NCBI GenBank assembly: GCA_036495195.1
Contig: DASXNH010000002.1
Location: 1 to 38,456, forward strand
Length of the DNA: 38,456 bases
Reading direction: 5' to 3'
Source of the DNA: Palsa-872 sp036495195
GTDB lineage: Bacteria > Chloroflexota > Dormibacteria > Dormibacterales > Dormibacteraceae
The position numbers were made by a program, and so were the translations under genes. The notes under the pieces were generated by a model that was not told the DNA's origin, did not search any database, and was given only the letters and a program-made list of their open reading frames with translations. Shown in pieces: positions 24,927 to 33,973 of this stretch; within the stretch, counting starts at the first letter, position 1, and the number at the start of each line of letters is the position of its first letter.

Positions 24927-25076
24927 AGATTGAGGACTGTAGCGGAAATGGCTCTACCCCCCGCCTCGCGCGGAGGTGGGCCGAAGGGCCGGAGTGGATG
25001 ACAACCCGCCTTCCGGAACGTGACTTGTCGGAGGCACCAGACGCGTAACATTCTTAATCCGCCACCTAGAAACGAA
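24927..25076. promoter_or_regulatory. Divergent pntAA / korA promoter region
   Basis: 150 bases between the two redox operons. Candidate -10 boxes are TACAGT at 24936-24941 (minus strand, for pnt) and TAACAT at 25047-25052 (plus strand, for kor). The centre is GC-rich with a partial inverted repeat around CCTCGCGCGGAGG. No known operator recognised. Confidence 0.4.
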
Positions 25077-26882
25077 TTGACCGAGCAAATAATCAACGAC
25101 CTAACCATCCAGGCCGCGACCGTCAACGGATCCGGAAGCCAGACGGCCAACCTGGTCCTGACGCGGGCGATTTTCAAGATGGGTATCCCCGTCGCCCCCA
25201 AAAACGTCTTCCCCTCGAACATCGAGGGCTTGCCGACCTGGTACCAACTTCGAATCACGCCGGCCGGGCATATGGCCCGCACAGACCAGGTGGATGTGCT
25301 CGTGGCCTTCAACCCTTCCACCTGGCGCGAGGACCTGAAGTCCGTCCGTGCGGGCGGAGCTGTGATCCACGAGCAGGCCTTCTCGAACGCAGACGCGCGC
25401 ACGGACGTCACCTACTATCCGGTCCCGTTCTCCACGCTCTCCAAATCGAAGATCCAGAACGACGCACTGCGCAAGCAGCTGGCCAACATGATCTACGTCG
25501 GCGTTGTCGCCGGCCTGCTCGGCATCCCCTGGGAGGCCATCGAGCACGGCGTGAAGCGGCAGTTCCTCACCAAGCCAAAAGCCGTGCAGGTCAACCTCGA
25601 CGCAATCAAGGTCGGCCTCGACTACTGGCAAGACAACTTCTCGAAGACCGACCCGTATCGCCTCGAACCGATGACGGGCCTCGTCGAGGGCAAGGTGCTG
25701 GTCGAAGGCAACCAGGCCGCCGCCCTGGGCGCCCTCATGGGCGGCGTCACGGTCTGCGCCTGGTACCCGATCACCCCCTCCTCGTCTCTGTGCGAGTACC
25801 TGATCGCATACGCGGATCGCTACCGCACGGACCCCGCCACTGGCGAAAAGCGAATCGCCGTCGTTCAGGCTGAGGATGAGCTGGCGGCGGTTGGCATGGC
25901 CATCGGCGCCGGCTGGGCCGGGGCCCGCTCGATGACATCGACCTCCGGCCCGGGCATCTCATTGATGGCCGAGTTCGCGGGTCTCGGCTACTACGCCGAG
26001 GTGCCTGTCGTGATCTTTGACATCCAGCGAATCGGGCCGTCGACCGGCCTGCCCACACGGACCTCCCAGGGTGACGTCGGGTTTGCGTACACGTTGTCCC
26101 ATGGCGACACCAAGCACCTTGTTCTGCTGCCCGGAACCGTCGAGGAGTGCTACGAGTTCGGGCGCGACGCGTTCGATTACGCGGAACGATTCCAGACACC
26201 GGTCTTCGTGCTGTCCGACCTTGACCTGGGCATGAACCTGTGGATGACACCCGCTTTCAAATATTCCGAGAAGCCCTTTGACCGCGGCAAGGTGCTGTCG
26301 AAAGAAGACCTCGACCGGCTGGGGGGCCAGTGGGCCCGATACAAGGACGTCGACGGCGACGGGATCACCTATCGCACGGTGCCGGGCACGGACCACCCCT
26401 CGGCCGGTTTCTTCACACGAGGGTCCGGCCATGACGAGTCGGCTCGGTACACGGAGAACGCGGACGCTTATGCGCGCAACATGGATCGCTTGACGCGCAA
26501 GCTCGAGACGGCTCGCGCAGCCCTGCCCGGCCCCATCGTCGATGAGACATCAGGGTCGCCCATCGGATTGATCGCATTCGGCTCGACGCACGCCGCGGTG
26601 CTCGAGGCGCGTCAAAGCCTGGCAGCTGCGGGTCGGCCCGTCGACTATCTGCGCCTCCGAGCGCTACCGCTCTCGACCGAGATCGTCGAGTTTGTGGCGA
26701 GGCACGAGCGTGTTTACGTTGTCGAACAGAATCGAGACGGCCAGGTCTACGATCTCATCCGGCTCGACCTTCCGCCGGCGCTGGCCGAGCGTGTCAGATC
26801 CATCCGCCACTACAACGGCCAGCCGATTCCCGCCGTCGCGATCTCGGAGCCGCTGCTTCAATCGGAGGTGGTACCTGTATGA
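25077..26882 (+). CDS. korA: 2-oxoacid:ferredoxin oxidoreductase alpha subunit (gamma-alpha fusion)
   Basis: About 601 residues, fusing a gamma domain (1-190; NGSGSQTANLVLTRAIFKMG) to an alpha domain with the pyrimidine-binding region GGVTVCAWYPITPSSSLCEYL near 222-242. Domain II begins near residue 500 (PIGLIAFGSTHAAVLEARQSL). The layout is that of KorA in the Mycobacterium-type 2-oxoglutarate:ferredoxin oxidoreductase, which works with KorB to form succinyl-CoA and reduced ferredoxin. 2-oxoglutarate is the likely, not certain, substrate. I set TTG 25077 as start because the gamma domain begins there and a TAACAT box lies at 25047; GTG 25020 is the longer alternative. The end overlaps korB (ATGA). 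Confidence 0.92.
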   Translation: MTEQIINDLTIQAATVNGSGSQTANLVLTRAIFKMGIPVAPKNVFPSNIEGLPTWYQLRITPAGHMARTDQVDVLVAFNPSTWREDLKSVRAGGAVIHEQAFSNADARTDVTYYPVPFSTLSKSKIQNDALRKQLANMIYVGVVAGLLGIPWEAIEHGVKRQFLTKPKAVQVNLDAIKVGLDYWQDNFSKTDPYRLEPMTGLVEGKVLVEGNQAAALGALMGGVTVCAWYPITPSSSLCEYLIAYADRYRTDPATGEKRIAVVQAEDELAAVGMAIGAGWAGARSMTSTSGPGISLMAEFAGLGYYAEVPVVIFDIQRIGPSTGLPTRTSQGDVGFAYTLSHGDTKHLVLLPGTVEECYEFGRDAFDYAERFQTPVFVLSDLDLGMNLWMTPAFKYSEKPFDRGKVLSKEDLDRLGGQWARYKDVDGDGITYRTVPGTDHPSAGFFTRGSGHDESARYTENADAYARNMDRLTRKLETARAALPGPIVDETSGSPIGLIAFGSTHAAVLEARQSLAAAGRPVDYLRLRALPLSTEIVEFVARHERVYVVEQNRDGQVYDLIRLDLPPALAERVRSIRHYNGQPIPAVAISEPLLQSEVVPV

Positions 26883-27901
26883 GCGTCACCCTGAATCGCA
26901 TCGGCCTGCAGCGCGACGCGTACAAGGGCGCCGCGACAACGCTATGCGCCGGCTGCGGCCACAACTCGATCACGAACCACATGATCAAGGCGCTGTACGA
27001 GCTTGGGGTCGAGCCGCATCGCCTGGCCAAGATGTCCGGCATCGGGTGCTCGTCGAAGACGCCGGCCTACTTCGTCGAGGCCGCGCATGGATTCAACGGT
27101 GTGCACGGACGCATGCCTGCCCTCACCACCGGCGCTCAGCTCGCCAACCGCGAGCTGATCATGCTCGGCGTTTCGGGTGACGGCGACACTGCGTCGATCG
27201 GCCTCGGGCAGTTCATGCACATGATCCGACGCAACATCGACTGCACCTACATCATCGAAGACAACGGCACCTACGGCCTCACCAAGGGCCAGTTCTCGGC
27301 CACCGCCGACATCGGCTCGGTTCAGAAGAAGGGCGCCGTCAACACCTTTCAGCCGATCGATCCGTGCGCGGTCGCGCTGACGCTCGGCTGCTCCTTCGTT
27401 GCGCGCTCGTTCAGCGGTGATGGCAAGCAGGTGGTGCCCCTCATCAAGGCCGCGATCGCTCACCGCGGCACCGCAATCCTCGACATCATCTCCCCGTGTG
27501 TCACCTTCAACGACCATGACGGCTCAACCAAGAGCTACAGCTGGGTCAAGGACCACGAGGAATCAATCGCCGACGTTTCCTTCGTGCCCTTCTTTGAAGA
27601 GGTCCACGTCGACTACGAGCCGGGAACGGTTCGCGACGTCGAGCTCCACGACGGATCGCACATCATGCTCAAGAAGTTGGGCGAGGACCACGATCCTTCG
27701 GACCGCCGGGCCGCTCTGAGGGTTCTCGAGGAGGGTCGCGCCGCCGGCCACCTGGTGACGGGGCTGCTTTACCTCGACACGGCGATGGAGGACTTCGCGA
27801 CCACTGAGCACATCCCGGCCGGAGCGTTGAAGGACCTGGGCGAGGACCAGCTCCGGCTGAGTCGCGACGACTTCGAAACCTTCATGTCCGAATTCGCCTG
27901 A
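26879..27901 (+). CDS. korB: 2-oxoacid:ferredoxin oxidoreductase beta subunit
   Basis: A 340-residue thiamine-pyrophosphate-binding beta subunit. The TPP motif is GDGDTASIGLGQFMHMIRRN (100-119) ending in EDNGTYGLTKGQ. Four cysteines at the family positions, C23, C26, C57 and C207 (LCAGCGHN, GIGCSSK, ISPCVTFN), would hold the single [4Fe-4S] cluster that passes electrons to ferredoxin. ATG 26879 overlaps the korA stop. It forms a two-gene operon with korA. TPP links it functionally, though not physically, to the thiamine genes at 16.7-18.9 kb. Confidence 0.95.
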   Translation: MSVTLNRIGLQRDAYKGAATTLCAGCGHNSITNHMIKALYELGVEPHRLAKMSGIGCSSKTPAYFVEAAHGFNGVHGRMPALTTGAQLANRELIMLGVSGDGDTASIGLGQFMHMIRRNIDCTYIIEDNGTYGLTKGQFSATADIGSVQKKGAVNTFQPIDPCAVALTLGCSFVARSFSGDGKQVVPLIKAAIAHRGTAILDIISPCVTFNDHDGSTKSYSWVKDHEESIADVSFVPFFEEVHVDYEPGTVRDVELHDGSHIMLKKLGEDHDPSDRRAALRVLEEGRAAGHLVTGLLYLDTAMEDFATTEHIPAGALKDLGEDQLRLSRDDFETFMSEFA

Positions 27902-27981
27902 GCCGCCCGAAAGCCGACCCGCTCTCCACCCAACAGGAGCTGGCCAAAGGCAGCAGGCTCGTCGCTCGCCGCGATCCGGCG

Positions 27982-28548
27982 ATGTCACGCCTCATCAGGG
28001 CGGTAGGGCCTCTTGAGCTGCGCGACCCCCTACCCGACGGCTTCGCGGCGCTGGTGCGATCGATCATGTACCAGCAGCTGGCGGGCGCGGCGGCATCAAC
28101 CATCCATGGAAGGTTCCTGAAGCTGTTCTCGGACGGCCTCTCCCCCGCCGCGGTGCTTGCGCTGCCGGAAGGGGCGATGCGCACCGCGGGAGTGAGCGGG
28201 TCGAAGGCCGCAGCCATCGCCGACCTTGCGATCAAGGTGAGTGACGGAACCGTGCCCCTCCACGACGTGGAGGGACTGTCCGACGACGAGCTGGTGGCGC
28301 GGCTGATGCTGGTGCGCGGTATCGGCCGGTGGACCGCCGAGATGTTCCTGATGTTCCAGCTCGGACGCCTCGACGTGTGGCCCGTCGACGATTACGGGGT
28401 GCGCAAGGGTTGGGCGCTGGCCCACAAGCTCAAGCAACCACCGACGCCGCGCGCTCTCGAGGCGGAAGGAGATCAATTCCGACCGTACCGTTCAGTCGCG
28501 GCGCTTTACTGCTGGCGAGCCGTCGATGCGGAATCCAGCGTCTGGTAA
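27982..28548 (+). CDS. AlkA-like DNA-3-methyladenine glycosylase (HhH-GPD)
   Basis: A 188-residue base-excision DNA glycosylase of the HhH-GPD superfamily, removing alkylated bases. The helix-hairpin-helix is LMLVRGIGRWTAEM at 108-121 and the catalytic aspartate is D137 in WPVDDYG, with IMYQQLAGAAAS (28-39) as the usual second motif. ATG 27982 is the first standard start, but the frame stays open upstream and reads LAKGSRLVARRDPA, which resembles the usual N-terminus of these proteins (LAxRDPxLxRLI). The real protein may therefore begin earlier at a non-AUG codon such as CTG. It follows korB by 80 bases on the same strand. Confidence 0.88.
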   Translation: MSRLIRAVGPLELRDPLPDGFAALVRSIMYQQLAGAAASTIHGRFLKLFSDGLSPAAVLALPEGAMRTAGVSGSKAAAIADLAIKVSDGTVPLHDVEGLSDDELVARLMLVRGIGRWTAEMFLMFQLGRLDVWPVDDYGVRKGWALAHKLKQPPTPRALEAEGDQFRPYRSVAALYCWRAVDAESSVW

Positions 28549-28661
28549 CCAAAGCCGGGGTGTCCGTACCTTCGTCGGACCCGTTCAACAGCGGAGGGAG
28601 TAGCCCTCGACCCTGCCCAGAGCGCCTGTACGATTGGTGCTCGACGGGTGTGGGTGGGGTG

Positions 28662-30353
28662 ATGACACTTCCAGAGTCTCCGGATGCCTTCAAAGAAGCG
28701 GCTTGGGAGGACGTCCAGCCCTTCTACGAGGAGCTGGACACTCGTCCGCTTGACGCCGGCAACGTCGAAGAGTGGCTCGCCGACTGGTCCCGATTCGAAT
28801 CCCTGTTGTCCGAAGCGTCAGCGCTGGCGAGCTACGACTACTCACGCGACACCGGCGACCCGGCTCGGGAATCCGCCCAGCTGCGTTTCGGCACGCAGAT
28901 CTCGCCCCAAGCCCAGGAGCGGCGCGTCAGACTGCAGGCACGGCTCGTAAAGCTGGGCTACATGCGGGCCGGCCTCGAAACCACCGTCGAACGATTCCGC
29001 AACCAGATGCGGATCTTCAATGAAGCCAACGTCCCGCTCGCCGCCGAGCTCTCCAGACTCACCACCAGGTGGTCAAAGCTGGTCGCCGCGATGAGCGTGC
29101 AATGGGAGGGCGTCGAGAAGACGCCGGCACAGCTTCTCCCCTACCTCGAGGCTCCGAACCGCGCCGTTCGCGAGCGCGCATTCAAGCTTCGAGCGAAGCC
29201 CTACATCGAACAGCGTGACGCGATCGCGGACATCTTCGACGCCATGTACGACCTGCGGCAGCAAACGGCGCGAAACGCGGGCTTTGAGAATTTCCGCGAC
29301 TACGCACATCAGGAAAAGAACCGGTTCGCCTACACCCCCGATGATTGCATGCGCTTCCACGAGGCTGTGGAGGAGGCAGTGCTGCCGGCGGTCGACCGCA
29401 TCCTGGATCGACGACGGAGGGCGATGAAGGTCGATCGACTGAAGCCCTGGGACACCGCCGTCGACCCCCTTGGACGAGCTGCGCTCAAGCCGTTTACGGA
29501 CATGGATTCATTCATTGATCGCGCGGCGAGCGTCTTCGGCCACGTCGATCCGGACTTCCGCGGTTACTACGAGACGATGGTCGATGCCAAGTTGCTCGAC
29601 CTCGACAACCGCAAAGGCAAGGCGCCCGGTGCCTACAGCCAGACACTCGCTTTCAGGAAGCAACCGGTGATCTTCATGAATGCCGTCGGCGTTGACGACG
29701 ATGTTCGAACTCTTCTGCACGAATCCGGTCATGCCTTCCATTCTTTCGAAGCGGCACGGTTGCCAATCCTTTTCCAGCGCCATCCGGGGTCGGAGATGGC
29801 TGAGGTGGCTTCGATGTCGATGGAGCTTCTGGCGGCGCCGTTCATCGGCAAGGAGAGCGGTGGTTTCTACAACGTTGAGCAGCAACGTCGCTCGCGGGCG
29901 GAGCACCTGGAAGGGATCGTCATGTTCTTCCCACACTGCGCATCGGTCGATGCATTTCAGCATTGGATCTATCTGGACGAAGCGGGGCGCAGCCGAGATG
30001 CGCGCGACGCCATGTGGCTCGAGCTGCGCGCTCGATTCGAAGGAGATGCGGTCGATTGGACTCGGCTCGACCGAGAGCGCATCGCACGCTGGTATCAGCA
30101 GCCGCATTTCTTCTCCAGCCCCTTCTACTACATCGAGTACGGCATCGCTCAGCTCGGCGCGCTGCAGATATGGCGAAACAGCTTGATTGACCCGAAGGAA
30201 GCGGTGCGGAAGTATCGGGCAGCGCTGGCTCTGGGCGCCACTCAGCCGCTGCCTGAGCTGTTCAGAGCTGCGGGCGCACGGTTGATCTTCGACAGCGCGG
30301 GCATGCGCGAGCTGATCGACGTGGTCGAACAGGAGATCGCGAAGCTCCAATAG
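28662..30353 (+). CDS. pepF: M3 family oligoendopeptidase F
   Basis: A 563-residue zinc metallopeptidase of family M3 that cuts short peptides in the cytoplasm. The zinc site is HESGH at 353-357 in TLLHESGHAFHSFE, with the third ligand probably E381 in EMAEVASMSMELL. The long helical N-terminal half (10-250) is typical of the family, as is the PGAYSQTLAFRKQPVIFMN stretch. ATG 28662 follows a GGGTGGGG site; the longer frame upstream reads over the preceding glycosylase gene in another register. No signal peptide. It is a monocistronic-looking gene with a possible -10 TACGAT at 28628. Confidence 0.92.
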   Translation: MTLPESPDAFKEAAWEDVQPFYEELDTRPLDAGNVEEWLADWSRFESLLSEASALASYDYSRDTGDPARESAQLRFGTQISPQAQERRVRLQARLVKLGYMRAGLETTVERFRNQMRIFNEANVPLAAELSRLTTRWSKLVAAMSVQWEGVEKTPAQLLPYLEAPNRAVRERAFKLRAKPYIEQRDAIADIFDAMYDLRQQTARNAGFENFRDYAHQEKNRFAYTPDDCMRFHEAVEEAVLPAVDRILDRRRRAMKVDRLKPWDTAVDPLGRAALKPFTDMDSFIDRAASVFGHVDPDFRGYYETMVDAKLLDLDNRKGKAPGAYSQTLAFRKQPVIFMNAVGVDDDVRTLLHESGHAFHSFEAARLPILFQRHPGSEMAEVASMSMELLAAPFIGKESGGFYNVEQQRRSRAEHLEGIVMFFPHCASVDAFQHWIYLDEAGRSRDARDAMWLELRARFEGDAVDWTRLDRERIARWYQQPHFFSSPFYYIEYGIAQLGALQIWRNSLIDPKEAVRKYRAALALGATQPLPELFRAAGARLIFDSAGMRELIDVVEQEIAKLQ

Positions 30354-30408
30354 CAACGCCCGCGCGTACCACGAGCGCGGGGACGCGGAGGAAGCGGGCA
30401 GGACGGGG

Positions 30409-31305
30409 CTAGCTGTGCGTGAGGTCGCGAAGCGGCATTCGTGGACCGAAGCGCGGCGCGGTGATTCCGGCCACGGCTATGAGTCGCAGGACCCGAGCCC
30501 GATGGCCGCGATAAGGTTCGAGCAGCTCGAGCATGCGCTCGTCGGTCGACCGCGGAGTGCCCTCGAGCGCGAAACCGACGCTGTGCGGCAGGTTGTAGTC
30601 GCCGACAGGGACGGCGTCGGGATCGCCCAGTGCCGCTGACGCGATGAGCGCCGCCGTCCACGGGCCGATACCGGGAAATGCTTGCAAGCGGCGGTACGCG
30701 GTCGCCATGTCCATGGCGACGGTCTCTTCGAGGCGCGCCGCACTTCGAGCCGCACCGATGATCACCTCGGCGCGGCGGCGCTCGATGCCGAAGCTGTGGA
30801 ATGTCCAGTAAGGCGTTCGCGCAAGCACGCGCGCAGCCGGCGGAACCTTCATACGAACCGGTCCTGGCGCCGGCTCGCCGAGAGCGTCAACCAGGCGGTG
30901 ATAAGACCGGCGCGATTCGATGCCGGTAACCTTCTGGCCCAGAACTGCGGGGACGACGGCTTCAAAAACGGCCGACGTCTTGGGCAGGCGCAGCCCGGGA
31001 TTTCTCTTGTGCAGCTGCGAGAGAAATGGGTGCTGCGGTTTGAACCCGGCATCGTTGTCGTGCTGTCCGCATAGTGGACCGGCGTGGGCGACGGCCCAGG
31101 ATGCACCCGGGCCCCACCCCTCGATATCAACCCCGCCGTCCAATTGCGAGAGGTGGACCGTCGCCGGCCCATCGGGCGTCAGGGTCGCCCGCCAGGCCTC
31201 AGCAAGGCTGATGCGCAAGCAAGGACCGTGGCCGAGCGGAGCCAGCGTCAGGGCGAGATCAAGTGGCCGGCCCGGCTCGAATCGCGTGCAGACATCCGGG
31301 GTCAC
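30409..31305 (-). CDS. AlkA-like DNA-3-methyladenine glycosylase II
   Basis: About 298 residues. The C-terminal part is a HhH-GPD glycosylase: helix-hairpin-helix LQAFPGIGPWTAALIA at 207-222 and catalytic D236 in VPVGDYNLP. The N-terminal region (1-95) matches the AlkA N-terminal layout and the middle has VLGQKVTGIESRRSYHRLV. GTG 31305 starts 2 bases after the stop of the histidine kinase gene; earlier ATGs would overlap the kinase's conserved end, so I did not choose them. There is no ribosome-binding site at the GTG. It is the second AlkA-like enzyme within 3.5 kb and differs in size and arrangement from the first, so it is not a recent duplicate. Confidence 0.86.
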   Translation of the reverse strand: MTPDVCTRFEPGRPLDLALTLAPLGHGPCLRISLAEAWRATLTPDGPATVHLSQLDGGVDIEGWGPGASWAVAHAGPLCGQHDNDAGFKPQHPFLSQLHKRNPGLRLPKTSAVFEAVVPAVLGQKVTGIESRRSYHRLVDALGEPAPGPVRMKVPPAARVLARTPYWTFHSFGIERRRAEVIIGAARSAARLEETVAMDMATAYRRLQAFPGIGPWTAALIASAALGDPDAVPVGDYNLPHSVGFALEGTPRSTDERMLELLEPYRGHRARVLRLIAVAGITAPRFGPRMPLRDLTHS

Positions 31306-31306
31306 G

Positions 31307-33136
31307 CTACGTGATGAGCGGAACCCGGAGCGTGAATGTGCTGCCTCTTCCGGGGATCGATTCAACTGTGACATCACCATCATGCATTCGGGCGATCTCG
31401 CGCGACAGCCATAGCCCAAGACCCGTTCCCGAGATGCTTGCGGTGGCTTTCGTCTCGATCCGTACGAAGCGGCTGAAGAGGCGGGCCTGGTCTTCCTCCG
31501 TGATTCCTATGCCCTCATCGATCACAGCGACCTTACCGACGCCATTACCTGTGACACGGATCCTGATGTGCGCTCCTTGAGGTGAATACTTGGCCGCGTT
31601 GCTCAGCAGGTTCCTGACCACGATCTGGAAGCGATCCGGATCCACCTCGGCTGCCACAGCCCGCGGTGGCTTCTCAACGCTGACCTGGTGATTGCTAAGG
31701 AGCTGGCTGACGCCCTCGATCGCAAGGTCGGTGAGCTCGACGAGGTCGGCGGGCAGCTTTTTCAGGGCCATCCGGCCCTCTTCGAGACGGGCGGCCTCGA
31801 CCATCTGCTCGACCATCCAGTTGACCTCATCGGATTTCGCGATCAGCAGGTGAACCACCGACAGCGATCGGGCCGAAAGGTCGCCGAGCGAGCCGGCCTC
31901 GAGCATCGTCAGATACCCTTTGATGACGGTAAGCGGGCCCCTCAGCTCGTGCGAAGCGACGTTGAGAAACTCGGTCTTCGCCTTCTCGAGGGATGCGATC
32001 CTTTCGTTCAGCGATACCCGGTCGAGGCCGGCCGTGATGCTGTTTGCATACTGTCGCAAACGCATGATCTCGTCGTCGCCGAAGATCGGAGTGAAGGGGC
32101 CGGCCACGATAACCATGCAGCCTTCGCCTTGCTGGAGATGCAGTGGGACGGTGAGTATGTTGCCCGCCTGGCCTGAGACAGGGGGCATGCCGGTGCCAGA
32201 GCGCGCAAGGTGTTCGGCCGCGATCACCGCCGCCTCAGCGAGGGTCATGTCCCGCGAGGCCAGGATCGAGCCATTCGCATCGATGATGAGAGCGCTCGCA
32301 CCGCCGACCAGCCGCGTCGCCCATCCGAGGGCTCGAAGGGCGAGCGTAGGGCGGTCAGGGCTGTACAGCAAGAGGTCGTGCAGCGCGTTCCGGAACGCAT
32401 CCTCCTCGGGTTCTCTCCAGATGCGTCGAAGCCATGATGGCGGCGAGAAGCTCACGTAAAGCAGCGGCACTATCGCCAGCGTCACCAGGCCGGTTGCGAG
32501 TTGGAAATAGGGCTGGCGAGCGGCCGAGCCGGCAATCGTCGCGACGGCGACCTCTGCGATCAGGGCCGCGTAACCGAGGCTCAGCGCACGAAGTCGGGCG
32601 GCTTCGACTGCACGGCGGTGGATCGATGTGCGCCACATGCGAAAGACCGGCTCGACAATGCAGAGCGTCCACGTGATCAGAACCGCGCCGGCAGCGAACG
32701 ATTGGAGGGGCGTCAGAGTCTTTTGCGCATCGGATGCGAACCCCGCGAGAAAGGCCAACGCGGCGACTGCCACCATTCCAACGGTGACCCAGCGCCTCGC
32801 CGCACCTAACGGAATCAGCGCATCGCGGAACATCAGCAATGCGTAGCCGGAGAGCAGAAAGATCACGAGGGTGACATCCGTCAGCACCTGGTTGAAGGGT
32901 CCAAAGTGGCCAAGCAGCGGCGCCAGCAAGATCAGAGCGGTCAGCGAACCAAATGCCAGGGCCAGGTGGCCGCTGCGAGTATCGCGATGGCGATTCCAAT
33001 CGATCACCGCCGCGACCGTCAGAAGAACGAAGGCTGCTTCTGTGGCCAGTTGCAGGGCCCTGAGCACATTTGCCACTGGCCGAGGATAAAGCAACCGCCT
33101 GACGTATGCCAATGTGAGATACCAAAGACCAAGCAC
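31307..33136 (-). CDS. Membrane histidine kinase with GAF-like sensor region
   Basis: A 609-residue sensor kinase. Residues 1-235 hold about seven or eight membrane helices, 255-370 form a GAF-like cytoplasmic domain (ASALIIDANGSILASRDM, NILTVPLHLQQGEGCMVIVAGPFTP), and 380-609 the kinase core. The H-box is ASHELRGPL with H396, the N-box NLLSNAAKYS with N513, then VIDEGIGI at 538-545 and GTGLGLWLS at 570-578. All catalytic motifs are intact. GTG 33136 is the start found; the first helix supports a start near there, but there is no ribosome-binding site. No response regulator is adjacent on its transcript; the next gene on it is the AlkA-like glycosylase. Confidence 0.88.
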   Translation of the reverse strand: MLGLWYLTLAYVRRLLYPRPVANVLRALQLATEAAFVLLTVAAVIDWNRHRDTRSGHLALAFGSLTALILLAPLLGHFGPFNQVLTDVTLVIFLLSGYALLMFRDALIPLGAARRWVTVGMVAVAALAFLAGFASDAQKTLTPLQSFAAGAVLITWTLCIVEPVFRMWRTSIHRRAVEAARLRALSLGYAALIAEVAVATIAGSAARQPYFQLATGLVTLAIVPLLYVSFSPPSWLRRIWREPEEDAFRNALHDLLLYSPDRPTLALRALGWATRLVGGASALIIDANGSILASRDMTLAEAAVIAAEHLARSGTGMPPVSGQAGNILTVPLHLQQGEGCMVIVAGPFTPIFGDDEIMRLRQYANSITAGLDRVSLNERIASLEKAKTEFLNVASHELRGPLTVIKGYLTMLEAGSLGDLSARSLSVVHLLIAKSDEVNWMVEQMVEAARLEEGRMALKKLPADLVELTDLAIEGVSQLLSNHQVSVEKPPRAVAAEVDPDRFQIVVRNLLSNAAKYSPQGAHIRIRVTGNGVGKVAVIDEGIGITEEDQARLFSRFVRIETKATASISGTGLGLWLSREIARMHDGDVTVESIPGRGSTFTLRVPLIT

Positions 33137-33214
33137 CGATGAAGTGAGTGACGTTGCGCTTCACCAATCTGCTGTGATCGGGCCGCGGCGCCGATATCGC
33201 GGCCGGTCGGACGG

Positions 33215-33973
33215 TCAAGCCTGCGGAAGAGTGACCTCGATTCCGTCCGGGTCCTTGGTCGGCGCGTCAATCCGACTCACTTCGAAGCTCGCGAGGCCTG
33301 CGACGTCAGGTTCCACGGGACTGGCACCGCGGCCCTGGAGCAGGTTGATACCAAGGTGATGGTGGTAGCCGTCCCAGCTCAGGAAACGCATGACGTGTCC
33401 AGCCTCAGCCGTCAGCTCCATCCCCATCGATTCGTAAAAAGCCTGGCTCCGGTCGAGATCCCCGACGTTGAGGTGCATGTGGCCCAATACCGTTGCGTCT
33501 GAAAATTTCGCCTGGGGTGCGGCCGCGACGCGAAGCAGCCGCTCGAAGTCCAGGTGCTCGATGCCGATGTTCAGCCGCCCACCGGGATAGGTCCATTCGC
33601 TGCGGGGCCTGTCTGCATAAACCTCGATGCCGTTGCCTTCAGGGTCGTCGTAGTACAGCGCCTGGCTCACAAAGTGGTCGGAAGTCCCAGTCAGCGGGAG
33701 CCTCTCCTCCAGCGACCGCCGCAAGTGCCCACCAAGCTCTGCCTCGCCTGGCAGGAGGATGGCGAAGTGATACAGGCCGGCAGAATGGCGCGGGCGCGGG
33801 CGCAAGCCTGGCGTCGCTTTAAGACGAAGCAGAGGCTTGCCGCCTGCCCCAAGCGTTGCGGAGGCTGTATCCCCAGCCAGCATGGTGAGCCCGAACCATT
33901 CGTAGAAGCCGGCCTGACGCTCGAGATCGTGCACCTTCAGCTCGACCGCACCGAGCGGCCACTGAGCCGTCAT
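33215..33973 (-). CDS. Two-domain VOC family protein (CatE-like)
   Basis: A 252-residue protein with two vicinal-oxygen-chelate (glyoxalase/extradiol dioxygenase) modules. The first begins GAVELKVHDLERQAGFYEWFGL; the second is GHMHLNVGDLDRSQAFYESMGM followed by GYHHHLGINLLQGRG. Conserved YYDDPEGNGIEVYADRPRSEW ends module 1, as in CatE-type catechol-2,3-dioxygenase-like proteins. Metal ligands appear to include the histidines of MHLNV and YHHHLG; enzyme activity is unproven. ATG 33973 is the only standard start, but the same frame remains coding-like for about 35 codons upstream (reading FIGRDELDRLEAWLDAHRL), so the N-terminus is uncertain. Confidence 0.85.
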   Translation of the reverse strand: MTAQWPLGAVELKVHDLERQAGFYEWFGLTMLAGDTASATLGAGGKPLLRLKATPGLRPRPRHSAGLYHFAILLPGEAELGGHLRRSLEERLPLTGTSDHFVSQALYYDDPEGNGIEVYADRPRSEWTYPGGRLNIGIEHLDFERLLRVAAAPQAKFSDATVLGHMHLNVGDLDRSQAFYESMGMELTAEAGHVMRFLSWDGYHHHLGINLLQGRGASPVEPDVAGLASFEVSRIDAPTKDPDGIEVTLPQA

